Shown piece by piece: positions 7,761-15,655 of a stretch of 44,196 nt of DNA. Position numbers and translations under genes: made by a program. The notes beneath the pieces were generated by a model. It did no database searches. It saw nothing but the letters and a program-made list of their open reading frames with translations, and was not told the origin of the DNA. Every line of letters starts with the position of its first letter. The first letter of the stretch is position 1. Source of the stretch: UBA1858 sp045105615 (lineage in GTDB: Bacteria > Pseudomonadota > Gammaproteobacteria > UBA4575); contig JBGCDS010000019.1 of assembly GCA_045105615.1 (NCBI GenBank), positions 1 through 44,196 of the forward strand. The letters are read 5' to 3'.

Positions 7761-8660
7761 CTAGTTGATATGAGGGTTTGCGAGGAACGATCCAATTAAC
7801 CTTTCTTCTGTTAGTTCTTTGCTGTAGATATTTGGGCTGCTTTGGGCAGTGATTTTTATCCATTTTTTATTGCTGGATAAATCTGAGTAAAACGGCAGTA
7901 TGGTCACAAGCCATGAATTTTTTATCAATTTGTAACGGCTTTCATCTTCATTGCCTAAGACACCATCTTGTTGAGTTGAAATTTTCATTTTGATATTGAT
8001 ATTAGGCGCTATTAATTCTTTGTGAAAAGCAATGGCTATATATTCATGCATGCCAATTGGGGCAGGGTTGTATTTGTTTATAGCAATACTGCTAATCTTG
8101 CTATATAGGTCTGAATAGTTTTCTACTGCATAAAGTATAGGGGTATCTATTGCATCTTCAGGAACCAAGAATAATTCAACCTGTGGGTTTGCATTCATCA
8201 TGAGGTTTAGTGAAAGTATGGTTACTTCGGTTTTTTTTGCTTTAGGTTTAAGCTTTAGATCAAACCAAAACTTAACAGAACGTCCTGTTTTGTCTGTAAA
8301 TTCCATGATACCCGCAATGCTTGATTCAGATGTGGTATCAGTCAATACAACTTCATTAACAAAGAGTGGTTGTATGAAAGTATGTTTTTCTTGAGGTGTC
8401 TTATTGATGATTGAAACACCTAATCTCTTCAGGATTTTTTTTTCAGGTATACCTTGAATGCATGACTCTATCGCTAACAAAGTCTTACTTTGATTCAAGG
8501 TTAATGGAGAATGATTTTTGAATTCACTATTAAGTACTTGGTAGTGAATTTTTTTTGGAATTTTTTTGCCAAATAGATCAATTGCTAATGCATCTAGGGT
8601 TGTAAAGCTCAAGATAAAAACAGCTAGGATTGAATAATGGTTATGCATCAGTCTAAACAT
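7761..8660 (-). CDS. exported protein of unknown function
   Basis: A 299-residue protein with an N-terminal signal peptide (hydrophobic segment at about residues 7-25, ending near LDALA). The mature protein looks beta-rich with alternating hydrophobic residues. I recognise no catalytic motif or known domain. The first in-frame ATG starts MFRLMHNHYS; MHNHYS is an alternative start four codons in. It forms a probable operon with the 138-residue secreted protein 10 bases downstream. Both sit in a block of orphan exported proteins next to ilvD. Confidence 0.65.
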   Translation of the reverse strand: MFRLMHNHYSILAVFILSFTTLDALAIDLFGKKIPKKIHYQVLNSEFKNHSPLTLNQSKTLLAIESCIQGIPEKKILKRLGVSIINKTPQEKHTFIQPLFVNEVVLTDTTSESSIAGIMEFTDKTGRSVKFWFDLKLKPKAKKTEVTILSLNLMMNANPQVELFLVPEDAIDTPILYAVENYSDLYSKISSIAINKYNPAPIGMHEYIAIAFHKELIAPNINIKMKISTQQDGVLGNEDESRYKLIKNSWLVTILPFYSDLSSNKKWIKITAQSSPNIYSKELTEERLIGSFLANPHIN

Positions 8661-8832
8661 TGAATTTCCCTATTGAGCTTAGTAATTTAATCTGTGTTAA
8701 TCATATTTCAGTGGGATTTCATAACAACTAAGTAGTGGTTTATAGGTAGTATTATTCGGATAGACATTATTTCTATGATTTAGCGTAAAGTTTTTTAGAA
8801 TTTACACTAATTAATTGAATGTAGTCCTGAAG

Positions 8833-9900
8833 CTAATATTCAGGTTCTACTTGCTGCCATTCTCTATTGTTATTTGGGTCTAGATTTGGATTATAGTTAG
8901 GGTCATTGCTGGGAATATATTCTCCGTCACTGTTTATCCAGTATTGATCTGCGCCTGATTCTACTTGATATTGTTCGCCGTCATAAGTATTTGTAACAGT
9001 GCTCTCATCACGGATGACGTTGACTGTTTTGTCTTGTATGCGATCGCTGGCGGCATTTTGGTTTTGATAAGTGCTATTGATTGATCGGTTGATTGCGTCT
9101 GATGTGCTTTTATGGATTGCCTGTTGGCGCTCAAAGCTTTGTTGATTTTGTTTCATGCGCGCATTGTGCTGGTTCCAACTTTGATTTGATTTTTGTTGTT
9201 CGCTTAAGTTGTACGCTTGAATCTGTTGAGGATTGTCTTGAGTGTTTACAATGCCATAAATAAAAGCATTTTTTGCTTCTTCAAAATGTTTGTCAGGAGC
9301 CTCAACTACTTTCAATGAGTAATACCAGAAAATACTGCCTTGTCCGTCGTTTGCGATTTGATCAACGATAACCAGAATTGTATTTCCTTTGCCATCAGAC
9401 CATTCTGAACCTGCGGCGTCAAAATGCTGTTGTGTCGGCATGCTTTTGTAGAGTTTATTACTGTAGATTTGACTGCGCTGTGCAATCTCAGGAAGGGGGT
9501 AGACTTTCTCTAACTGTAAGCTATGTTGGTTAAGCTGAGGTGTTAAATCTTGCTCAACGATTTGTTGAGCGCTAATTGGTGGGCGCATTTGTTGGCCGGA
9601 TTGTGAATAAATTTGTTGCATGTAAGGATCGTAGCTAAAAACGTACGATCCGCCATTGCGGTAATACACCTTGATTCCATTTGGTCCAATAATGCTTGGG
9701 TCTTCAATGGTGTTTGGAGTGACTATCTTCCAGCTGGCAGGCAAGGGTATTTGATGCATGGGCATATTTCTTTGCTTGTCCATTACCGTATGGAGGACAA
9801 CTTTTTCAGCCAGTGTTGGAGTTGAAATTAATAACAATATGGCAATGAAGGAGTTAAGTAAATTTTTAATAACACACATGCAATGTTTCTCCCAAAGCAC
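8833..9900 (-). CDS. exported Gln/Asn-rich protein of unknown function
   Basis: The open frame gives 355 residues, but the start is probably the ATG seven codons in (position 9879, MCVIKNLLNS). That puts the signal peptide (hydrophobic run ending PTLAEK) at a normal distance. The first mature part, to about residue 230, has a compact, PsbP-like or lipoprotein-like feel without a recognisable motif. The segment from about 235 to 290 is very rich in Gln, Asn and Ser and may be coiled or disordered. The end is a Tyr/Asn/Pro-rich tail with GEQYQVESGADQYWIN and a run of NPN. It is likely periplasmic; the function is unknown. Confidence 0.65.
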   Translation of the reverse strand: MLWEKHCMCVIKNLLNSFIAILLLISTPTLAEKVVLHTVMDKQRNMPMHQIPLPASWKIVTPNTIEDPSIIGPNGIKVYYRNGGSYVFSYDPYMQQIYSQSGQQMRPPISAQQIVEQDLTPQLNQHSLQLEKVYPLPEIAQRSQIYSNKLYKSMPTQQHFDAAGSEWSDGKGNTILVIVDQIANDGQGSIFWYYSLKVVEAPDKHFEEAKNAFIYGIVNTQDNPQQIQAYNLSEQQKSNQSWNQHNARMKQNQQSFERQQAIHKSTSDAINRSINSTYQNQNAASDRIQDKTVNVIRDESTVTNTYDGEQYQVESGADQYWINSDGEYIPSNDPNYNPNLDPNNNREWQQVEPEY

Positions 9901-10137
9901 TTGGATGATTAGGCTTAGTGTAGATATAGCTCGATAGATGATGCATTAATATTATGTGTAGATTATCAAATTTTATAGTATTAGATAATGGTTAATGTTC
10001 CTGAACGCATTGACAATGAATAAATTTTAATTCTATTAATACATGCTAGAGCTCGTTATAGTAATATAAGTACTAATACTTAGTTGCATCATTATTTACT
10101 TTAGTTTCCACGTTACACGATCTGCGGCATAACACTC

Positions 10138-10725
10138 ATGAAATTTTTATTACTCTTACTCTTACTCTTAGTCATATCTGTCACTTTGGCTGAATCGACG
10201 CATGCTGAATTGATAAGAATTAGCGATATTAGCGATGATGTCATCATTGATGCACCACAAAATTTGGAAGTGGGCTATCAATATAATGCGTTACTAAATG
10301 GTATGCCCTATAGCAAAACATTGACTTCAATCAGCTCAAAAGGTGTTACTTGGATTAGTAATAACGGATGTATTTCGACTTACCTGGTCCAATTTGCAGT
10401 TCCAGTAAAATGGGTGAAGTGTCAGCCATATGAGAATGGTGTAGCTAAATTAACTTTTGGTGGTGCGATTTGGCCGTTATTTGTAGGTAAAGAATTTTAT
10501 ATTATCGCAGATCTAGGTTCTTTCACCTTGAAAAGAAATTGCAAGGTAGAGTCTGCTGAGAGAATTAAAACTGGCATGGGAGAGTTCGACGCTTTGAAAG
10601 TGGTCTGTAAAGACATATCTAATTTACTTGTATGGTATTTGTCTTTAAGTGACGGTCAAACGGTTTACCATGAACATTCAAATTCATACTATAATTTTTT
10701 CAATATTTATGAAACGGTAGAATAA
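10138..10725 (+). CDS. exported protein of unknown function
   Basis: A 195-residue protein beginning with an extreme leucine run (MKFLLLLLLLLV) and a signal-peptide cut near THA. The leucines are encoded by alternating CTC and TTA codons, a short hexanucleotide repeat at about 10147-10170. The mature domain is beta-rich with a GEFDALKVVCKD segment near residue 156. This resembles the GxFxAxKV pattern of periplasmic beta-barrel-like proteins such as DUF3108, but that similarity is weak. Several cysteines could form disulfides. It is a single-gene unit facing away from the 8833-9900 gene and ending at a palindrome shared with ppk2. Confidence 0.65.
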   Translation: MKFLLLLLLLLVISVTLAESTHAELIRISDISDDVIIDAPQNLEVGYQYNALLNGMPYSKTLTSISSKGVTWISNNGCISTYLVQFAVPVKWVKCQPYENGVAKLTFGGAIWPLFVGKEFYIIADLGSFTLKRNCKVESAERIKTGMGEFDALKVVCKDISNLLVWYLSLSDGQTVYHEHSNSYYNFFNIYETVE

Positions 10726-10726
10726 G

Positions 10727-10753
10727 ATTAATCTAAATCATATTTAGATTAAT
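10727..10753. terminator. bidirectional hairpin between the exported-protein gene and ppk2
   Basis: ATTAATCTAAAT is mirrored exactly by ATTTAGATTAAT with a CAT loop. It lies between two convergent stop codons, with T-rich sequence to the right. It is AT-rich but well placed to end both transcripts. Confidence 0.55.
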
Positions 10754-10755
10754 TT

Positions 10756-11565
10756 CTAATAACCCAAACTCACAATATTTTGTTTTTCCATGGGTGGACG
10801 TTTGTATCCTGATTTAATTTTTCGTGGTGGCAATATTATCTTTTTCGGCGTTAGATCTTCATAAGGGATTGAGTCTAGTAAATGGCTAATGCAATTTAAT
10901 CGAGCACGTTTCTTATTGTCCGCTTGAATGACAAACCATGGGGAGATTTTTGTGTCTGTATGGGTGAACATAGCGTCTTTGGCCATTGAATACTCAGCCC
11001 ATTTGTCTCGTGCTTCTAAGTCCATTGGGCTAAGTTTCCAGCGCTTGGTTGGATTGTTGAGACGATCTTGAAAGCGTTTCTCTTGTTGCTCGTCACTGAC
11101 TGAGAACCAATATTTTCTTAAGATAATTCCTGAGTCAATGAGCATTTGCTCAAAGATTGGCGTGTCTTTGAGGAAAGTATGGTACTCATGATCATCGCAA
11201 AATCCCATGACACGTTCGACGCCAGCACGGTTATACCAGCTTCTATCGAAAAGCATAATTTCACCGGCAGAGGGAAGCTGTGCTGCATAGCGTTGAAAGT
11301 ACCATTGACCTTTCTCGCGTTCGGTGGGTGTGCCGAGTGCAACCACATGACATACACGCGGATTTAGATGCTGAGTAATGCGCTTGATAACCCCGCCTTT
11401 GCCTGCTGCATCACGCCCCTCAAATAAAATAGCAACTTTTGATCCGCTGTGTTTCACCCATTCTTGTAGCTTTACAAGTTCAATCTGTAGTCTTAATAGC
11501 TCTTTTTCATAGAGTTTATTGCTGAGTTTTTTAACCTTATCTGGAGAAGGGTGTTGGCTGACCAT
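10756..11565 (-). CDS. ppk2: polyphosphate kinase 2
   Basis: The 269-residue PPK2 protein has the Walker A motif GRDAAGKGG at residues 50-58 and the DRSWYNRAGVERV Walker B/lid segment at 107-119. The GQWYFQRY and ARDKWAEY segments also match the family. Single-domain PPK2 enzymes phosphorylate nucleotides from polyphosphate (or the reverse) in the cytoplasm. A TGAGG ribosome site lies 8 bases before the ATG. It is a stand-alone gene. The inorganic pyrophosphatase at 14867 adds phosphate metabolism nearby, but the two are not in one operon. Whether it acts on mono- or diphosphates cannot be read safely from the sequence. Confidence 0.93.
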   Translation of the reverse strand: MVSQHPSPDKVKKLSNKLYEKELLRLQIELVKLQEWVKHSGSKVAILFEGRDAAGKGGVIKRITQHLNPRVCHVVALGTPTEREKGQWYFQRYAAQLPSAGEIMLFDRSWYNRAGVERVMGFCDDHEYHTFLKDTPIFEQMLIDSGIILRKYWFSVSDEQQEKRFQDRLNNPTKRWKLSPMDLEARDKWAEYSMAKDAMFTHTDTKISPWFVIQADNKKRARLNCISHLLDSIPYEDLTPKKIILPPRKIKSGYKRPPMEKQNIVSLGY

Positions 11566-11656
11566 TTTAATGCCTCAGGCGAATTTGATTACAATTAAGT
11601 CTTTTATCGGCAGATTGATTAGTTTCTTTATGTTTTGAAGTAAAATCAAGATTGAC

Positions 11657-11708
11657 ATAGATGTTCTCATTATGTTCTCATAAAAGAGAACTTAATGAGA
11701 ACATCTAT
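11657..11708. promoter_or_regulatory. nested four-half-site LexA-type operator
   Basis: A 52-bp palindrome covers the start of the lexA-like gene. The outer arms are perfect 16-mers (11657-11672 and 11693-11708). Inside them are two GTTCTC hexamers (11663-11668, 11674-11679) and two GAGAAC hexamers (11686-11691, 11697-11702). Each pair is spaced 11 bp, one helical turn, so that GTTC-N7-GTTC and its mirror GAAC-N7-GAAC both occur. The inner pair also gives GTTCTC-N6-GAGAAC. Self-repression of the downstream LexA is the natural reading. Confidence 0.75.
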
Positions 11709-12297
11709 GCTGACAGAACGAGAACAAGATACTCTTAGCTTTATAACAAGCTACTACACAAAACAGCGTAAAGCCCCATTACTCACTGAGATTGCACAGA
11801 GTTTGGGTATTCAGTCTAAAGGCGTCGCACACCGCTATGTATCTTCCTTAGAAGATAAAGGATTTATCGTACGCAATCCCAAAACGCGAGGAATTGAACT
11901 GGTAAATCATCCTGATATGGATGAACTGCCTCTTTTAGGGAAGATTGCTGCAGGTAAACCAATTGAAGCTATTGAAGATAAGAAGCTAATTAACTTTGCA
12001 CATTTGTTAGGTGGGGCTAACCGTTATGTGTTGCAAGTGAAAGGCCACTCTATGATTGAAGAAGGGATACGTAATGGTGATTTAGTTGTTATTGAACATA
12101 CCAGTACAGCACGCAGCAATCAAATTGTTGTAGCGCTGATTGATGAAGAAGACGCCACGCTTAAGTATATTCAGTTTCCTAAAAAAGATATTGTTCGATT
12201 AGTGCCGGCAAATAAAATAATGCAGGCAAAAGAATATCCTGCGCATCGAGTGGCAATACAGGGTGTGTTGGTTGGGCAAGTGAGAATGTATGACTAA
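11695..12297 (+). CDS. lexA: LexA-family SOS repressor
   Basis: The protein has 200 residues from the first ATG, or 196 from the ATG at 11707, which starts MLTEREQ as LexA proteins usually do. An N-terminal winged helix (about 5-70) is followed by an S24 autoprotease domain. The Ala86-Gly87 cleavage site lies in KIAAGKP, the nucleophile is Ser119 in GHSM and the general base is Lys157 in ATLKY. RecA filaments trigger self-cleavage and derepression. The N-terminal DNA-binding domain distinguishes it from UmuD. Its stop overlaps the start of the DinB-like polymerase gene by 8 bases. The arrangement resembles lexA2-type mutagenesis operons, so this may be a second LexA of the genome. Both possible starts lie inside the operator palindrome. 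Confidence 0.9.
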   Translation: MRTSMLTEREQDTLSFITSYYTKQRKAPLLTEIAQSLGIQSKGVAHRYVSSLEDKGFIVRNPKTRGIELVNHPDMDELPLLGKIAAGKPIEAIEDKKLINFAHLLGGANRYVLQVKGHSMIEEGIRNGDLVVIEHTSTARSNQIVVALIDEEDATLKYIQFPKKDIVRLVPANKIMQAKEYPAHRVAIQGVLVGQVRMYD

Positions 12298-13516
12298 TGT
12301 GTACTGGGAGCGCGCCATTGTATTTGTCGACATGGATGCTTTCTTTGCCAGTATTGAACAATACGATCATCCAGAATTATGCGGTAAGCCTATAGGTATT
12401 ACCAATGGTGAAGTTGGAACATGCTTTATTACCTGTTCTTATGAGGCAAGAAAGTATGGCATAAGAACAGGTATGCGGATTAATCAGGCAAGACAATTAT
12501 GCCCTGAAGTTATTCAAGTGCCTGCCAGGCCTTATCGTTATGCACAAGTGTCTACAAATATTATGTCTGCATTACAAATGGTGACGCCAGATGTTGAAGT
12601 GTTTTCTGTAGACGAAGCTTTTCTTGATGTAACACGCTGCCAAAAAATATATAGCAGTCCGATTGATGCTGGCAAGCTGGCCAAGAAAGTTGTTTACGAT
12701 GCTAGTGGTATCACCTGTAGTGTTGGAGTGAGTGGTGATAAAACCACTGCAAAGCATGCGGCAAAAAAGGCTAAGCCTAATGGTTTGTTTGCCGTGCCAC
12801 CTTGGCAGGCTGAAGATTATCTAAGTAATGTGCCGGTGACTGAGTTGAGTGGAATTGCAAAAGGTATCGGTACTTATTTAAATGATCGTAATGTCTATGT
12901 ATGCGCAGAAATGAAAAGCCTTCCGATTGGTGATTTGGCAGGAAGGTTCGGCAATTTAGGACGGCGTATTTGGTATATGGCGCAAGGACTAGATCCTGAC
13001 CCTGTGCGACAAAGTATGGCTGCGCCTAAATCGATTGGTCATGGGAAGGTGATGCCGCCGAATACAAAAAGCTTCACAACAATAAAAATGTATTTTCATC
13101 ATATGGCTGAAAAAGTGGCGGCGAGATTACGTAAATATAACTTTGAGGTGCGATACTATTTTGTTGGTGTGCGCACAGATGAAGGATGGTTGGCTGAAAA
13201 AATGCAGACAGAAACGCCTACCAATGATAGTCAACAGATAAAACAACTAACCAATATATTTTTAGATAATGCCTGGCAGCGACAAGGTTGTTCGCAAGTG
13301 CAAATTACTGCACTAAACCCTAAGCGCCAAGGGCACCAGCTTTCGCTGTTTGATGAGAAAGATACGCAGCGTGAGCAAATCAACCTGGCGATGGATAAGA
13401 TAAATCAACGCTATGGGGAGTTCACATTAGCGCCTGCAAATTTATTGCATCGTTCAGAAATGCCAAATGTGATTGCACCATCATGGAAGCCGTTTGGGCA
13501 TCGTAAAACAGTTTGA
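12290..13516 (+). CDS. dinB: Y-family translesion DNA polymerase (DinB/Pol IV-like)
   Basis: The 408-residue polymerase carries the Y-family catalytic carboxylates: D14/D16 in FVDMDAFFAS and D108/E109 in FSVDEAFLD. A thumb with ELSGIAKGIGTYL comes next, then a little-finger domain that begins near SIGHGKVMP. A clean beta-clamp binding motif, QLSLF, sits at about 350-354. The palm motifs favour DinB (Pol IV) over UmuC, although its roughly 410 residues exceed the usual 350-360. It follows lexA with an 8-base overlap and so should be induced by DNA damage. The two form a compact SOS mutagenesis cassette without imuA or dnaE2 in the window. Confidence 0.9.
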   Translation: MTNVYWERAIVFVDMDAFFASIEQYDHPELCGKPIGITNGEVGTCFITCSYEARKYGIRTGMRINQARQLCPEVIQVPARPYRYAQVSTNIMSALQMVTPDVEVFSVDEAFLDVTRCQKIYSSPIDAGKLAKKVVYDASGITCSVGVSGDKTTAKHAAKKAKPNGLFAVPPWQAEDYLSNVPVTELSGIAKGIGTYLNDRNVYVCAEMKSLPIGDLAGRFGNLGRRIWYMAQGLDPDPVRQSMAAPKSIGHGKVMPPNTKSFTTIKMYFHHMAEKVAARLRKYNFEVRYYFVGVRTDEGWLAEKMQTETPTNDSQQIKQLTNIFLDNAWQRQGCSQVQITALNPKRQGHQLSLFDEKDTQREQINLAMDKINQRYGEFTLAPANLLHRSEMPNVIAPSWKPFGHRKTV

Positions 13517-13582
13517 TGAAAAGATTTCTATTTTATAACCACATAAAGGCTAGTGAGTTTTTATAATGAGATGTAAGTTCGA

Positions 13583-14188
13583 TTGAAGAGATTTATTGTC
13601 TGGTGTTAATCGGTCTTATATTATTTTCTAATAGTGTGTTAGCGATAAGTTGTAATGAAGAGTCTGAGGAGTTAAAGCGTCTGGGTGAAGATGAATATTA
13701 TAATACTGAACGGCCGATGGAACTGTCATCTGATGAGCATGATATTTTAGAAGAGTTTTATGGGTTCATGGAAGGGCGCTGGACAGGCAGCTACACTCAG
13801 AGAGAGTGTAGAGGTAAAGGTGCAGAATCAAGAGGACAAGAAAGAAATAAGATTAAAACAGCGAAAGTAAAAACGGAGATTACATTAAATTCTGATCTCG
13901 GAGTGAAGATAAGATCTGATGGAGAATTTTCCGATAAAGTAAGCAAGTTGTTTACAAGGGGGGAGTCTAGGTAAAGATTTTATATATACTTTTGAAGTAA
14001 AAAATAATGGCGTGTTAGTGATGTCTGAAAAACATAGGCGAGGTACCGGTAACAGGGGAGCTATCTTGGTAGAGTAGGTCTATGAATTAAGTGGAAATAA
14101 GAAATCGATAAGAATTAATGTGGTTCGGTATATCAATGGGTATTTTGCGAAAGAAGAAATTTGGATTTTGAAAAAGAAAAGATGGTGA
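13583..14188 (+). pseudogene. decayed small secreted protein gene
   Basis: Two open frames and a remnant join into one exported protein if several lesions are repaired. A MKRFIV-like start (TTG at 13583) sits one frame away from the hydrophobic LIGLILFSNSVLA signal segment (13606 onward, readable from a GTG at 13603). The frame then runs to a G6 tract at 13958-13963, after which coding continues in another frame (LGKDFIYTFEVKNNG...). That frame is interrupted by an in-frame TAG at 14075-14077 and resumes as VYELSGNKKSIRINVV to a TGA at 14186-14188. A further slip in the A-rich run at 14171-14180 would extend it to 14234. The content (FMEGRWTGSYT) recalls small lipocalin-like exported proteins such as its intact neighbour at 14401. 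Sequencing error could explain one lesion but hardly all. Confidence 0.6.
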
Positions 14189-14400
14189 TCTGATTCAAAA
14201 TGGCGGTTAAACAGATTGGCAAGTATCAGAATGATAATCAACATCAAGCTCTGAATAATATAAGAAGCTGGAGAATAGGTTGATGAATTTAATTGTTGCC
14301 GATAGGTTGCCGATTATGCCCATAAGTCTATTGTTAAAGGGAGTATGTCTGGGAAAGTGTAAACTTTAGCTAATGAGTAGAAAATAAAATTAAGAGGCAT

Positions 14401-14802
14401 ATGATGAGATTGGGAATTTTTTTAATAATGACTTTATTAATGTCTCCAGTAATGGCGCTAGATGGAGATCAAGCACTTTTTGATAAGATAGTAGGAGTGT
14501 GGTGGAGCAGAGTAAGTAATGGAGATATTGCGGTTGAGGCGACAGAAGATTGTCGGTCAGATGGCACAATAATAACTAGCGGGGATGTTTATTCTAAAGG
14601 ATTATTGGTTGAGCAGTATCAAATAAAATCAACTTGGAAGATTGAGGGTGGTAACTCAATCGTAGAGGTAACCGAGTCATCGAATCCGAAGGTGGTTGCG
14701 GTGGGTACAAAAATTACCGACCGAATTATCTCAGTGGATAAGAAAGAGTTTATATATGAAGCTGCCGATGGACGAAAACAAACTTTGACGAGAATTAAAT
14801 AA
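14401..14802 (+). CDS. small exported lipocalin-like protein
   Basis: A 133-residue protein with a signal peptide (MMRLGIFLIMTLLMSPVMA) and an AAGAGG ribosome site just before the first ATG. The mature 110 residues follow a short beta-barrel pattern: GVWWSR near residue 32, then alternating strands to a final QTLTRIK. This is typical of lipocalin-like exported proteins that test for a 'residual minus expected' strand series, but no ligand site is recognisable. It lies downstream of a degenerate gene of similar type and ends at a bidirectional hairpin. The function is unknown. Confidence 0.6.
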   Translation: MMRLGIFLIMTLLMSPVMALDGDQALFDKIVGVWWSRVSNGDIAVEATEDCRSDGTIITSGDVYSKGLLVEQYQIKSTWKIEGGNSIVEVTESSNPKVVAVGTKITDRIISVDKKEFIYEAADGRKQTLTRIK

Positions 14803-14811
14803 TTATTATAT

Positions 14812-14843
14812 GACCTGTCTCTTAGCTGTATAAGAAACAGGTC
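14812..14843. terminator. bidirectional hairpin terminator
   Basis: GACCTGTCTCTTA pairs with TAAGAAACAGGTC with a single mismatch and a six-base loop. It sits between the convergent ends of the 133-residue gene and ppa. T-rich sequence follows on the right; on the left an AT-rich stretch serves the minus-strand transcript. Confidence 0.65.
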
Positions 14844-14866
14844 GATTTTCAGCATGAAATATTTCG

Positions 14867-15484
14867 TTAGCTAGTGGCAAACGTTGCAAATTTATCTTGG
14901 TAATCAGCTATTGATAATTGAATGACTTTCTCTGCATGTTCACGCCCATAGGCAGCGCCAACATGTACTTTAGGGTCTTCACCTGGCATTGATTTGTACG
15001 TGCTGAAATAATGAATTAAACGCTCAACAATAGATTGGGGTAATTCAGAAATGTCATTGACGCTTGACCATACGTGATCTTTTTCTAGTACCGCGATAAT
15101 TTTGTCATCGGCTTCACCGCTATCAAGCATGGGTAGGCCCCCCACAACACGTGCATTTAAGATTAATTCTGCACGATCAATCGGTCTGTCACTAACAACG
15201 CAAATATCTAATGGATCATCGTCACCTTGAGTTGCTCCTTCCATAAGTGCACCAACGCGATTGCCACAGTATGTTTGTGGAATGAACCCGTATAGCGTTG
15301 GTGGCAACGAAGAAGTCCTGTGTGGTCGATCGACTCTTAAGTAACCTGTTTGCTTGTCGACTTCATATTTAATGTGATTGAAAGGAGTACTTTCAATATA
15401 AGCGTGTACCACTCTAGGTGGTTGTGGCCCAACATCAATTCCGTGCCAAGGGTGTGGCCGCCAGCGATTAAATGAAGATGACAT
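14867..15484 (-). CDS. ppa: inorganic pyrophosphatase (soluble, family I)
   Basis: The protein of about 205 residues hydrolyses pyrophosphate to two phosphates and drives biosynthetic reactions. The metal-binding signature GDDDPLDIC spans residues 87-95. RPHRTSS, YGFIPQTYCG and the final AEKVIQLSIADYQ also fit the family. An upstream in-frame ATG at 15529 would add 15 residues. I chose 15484 because a strong AAGGAGA ribosome site sits just before it and the next residues (MSSSFNRWRPHPWHG) look like a normal start. Its length is slightly above the 175-residue E. coli form, with N-terminal differences of the kind seen in larger bacterial members. Confidence 0.93.
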   Translation of the reverse strand: MSSSFNRWRPHPWHGIDVGPQPPRVVHAYIESTPFNHIKYEVDKQTGYLRVDRPHRTSSLPPTLYGFIPQTYCGNRVGALMEGATQGDDDPLDICVVSDRPIDRAELILNARVVGGLPMLDSGEADDKIIAVLEKDHVWSSVNDISELPQSIVERLIHYFSTYKSMPGEDPKVHVGAAYGREHAEKVIQLSIADYQDKFATFATS

Positions 15485-15655
15485 TTTTTCTCTCCTTAGA
15501 AGTAAAAGTCTAGAGATATCTAAGCGCATTGGCGCTTATCCCTAAATTAATAATTCACGTCCTTATTATGTGTAAAGTCGAACATGGCAAGAGCGCATGT
15601 TTTTCGGGGTGCAATGATAACTAACTTGAAGGCTTTATGCTTGATTAAGTTGGCA

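Noticed and set aside
10147..10170. Phase-variable microsatellite in the leucine-rich signal peptide
   Set aside because: The repeat unit is six bases (CTCTTA), so copy-number change would not shift the frame; it would only lengthen the signal peptide.
11695..12297. UmuD rather than LexA
   Set aside because: The protein has an N-terminal winged-helix domain and about 200 residues; UmuD lacks the DNA-binding domain. The partner polymerase is DinB-like in its palm motifs rather than UmuC-like.
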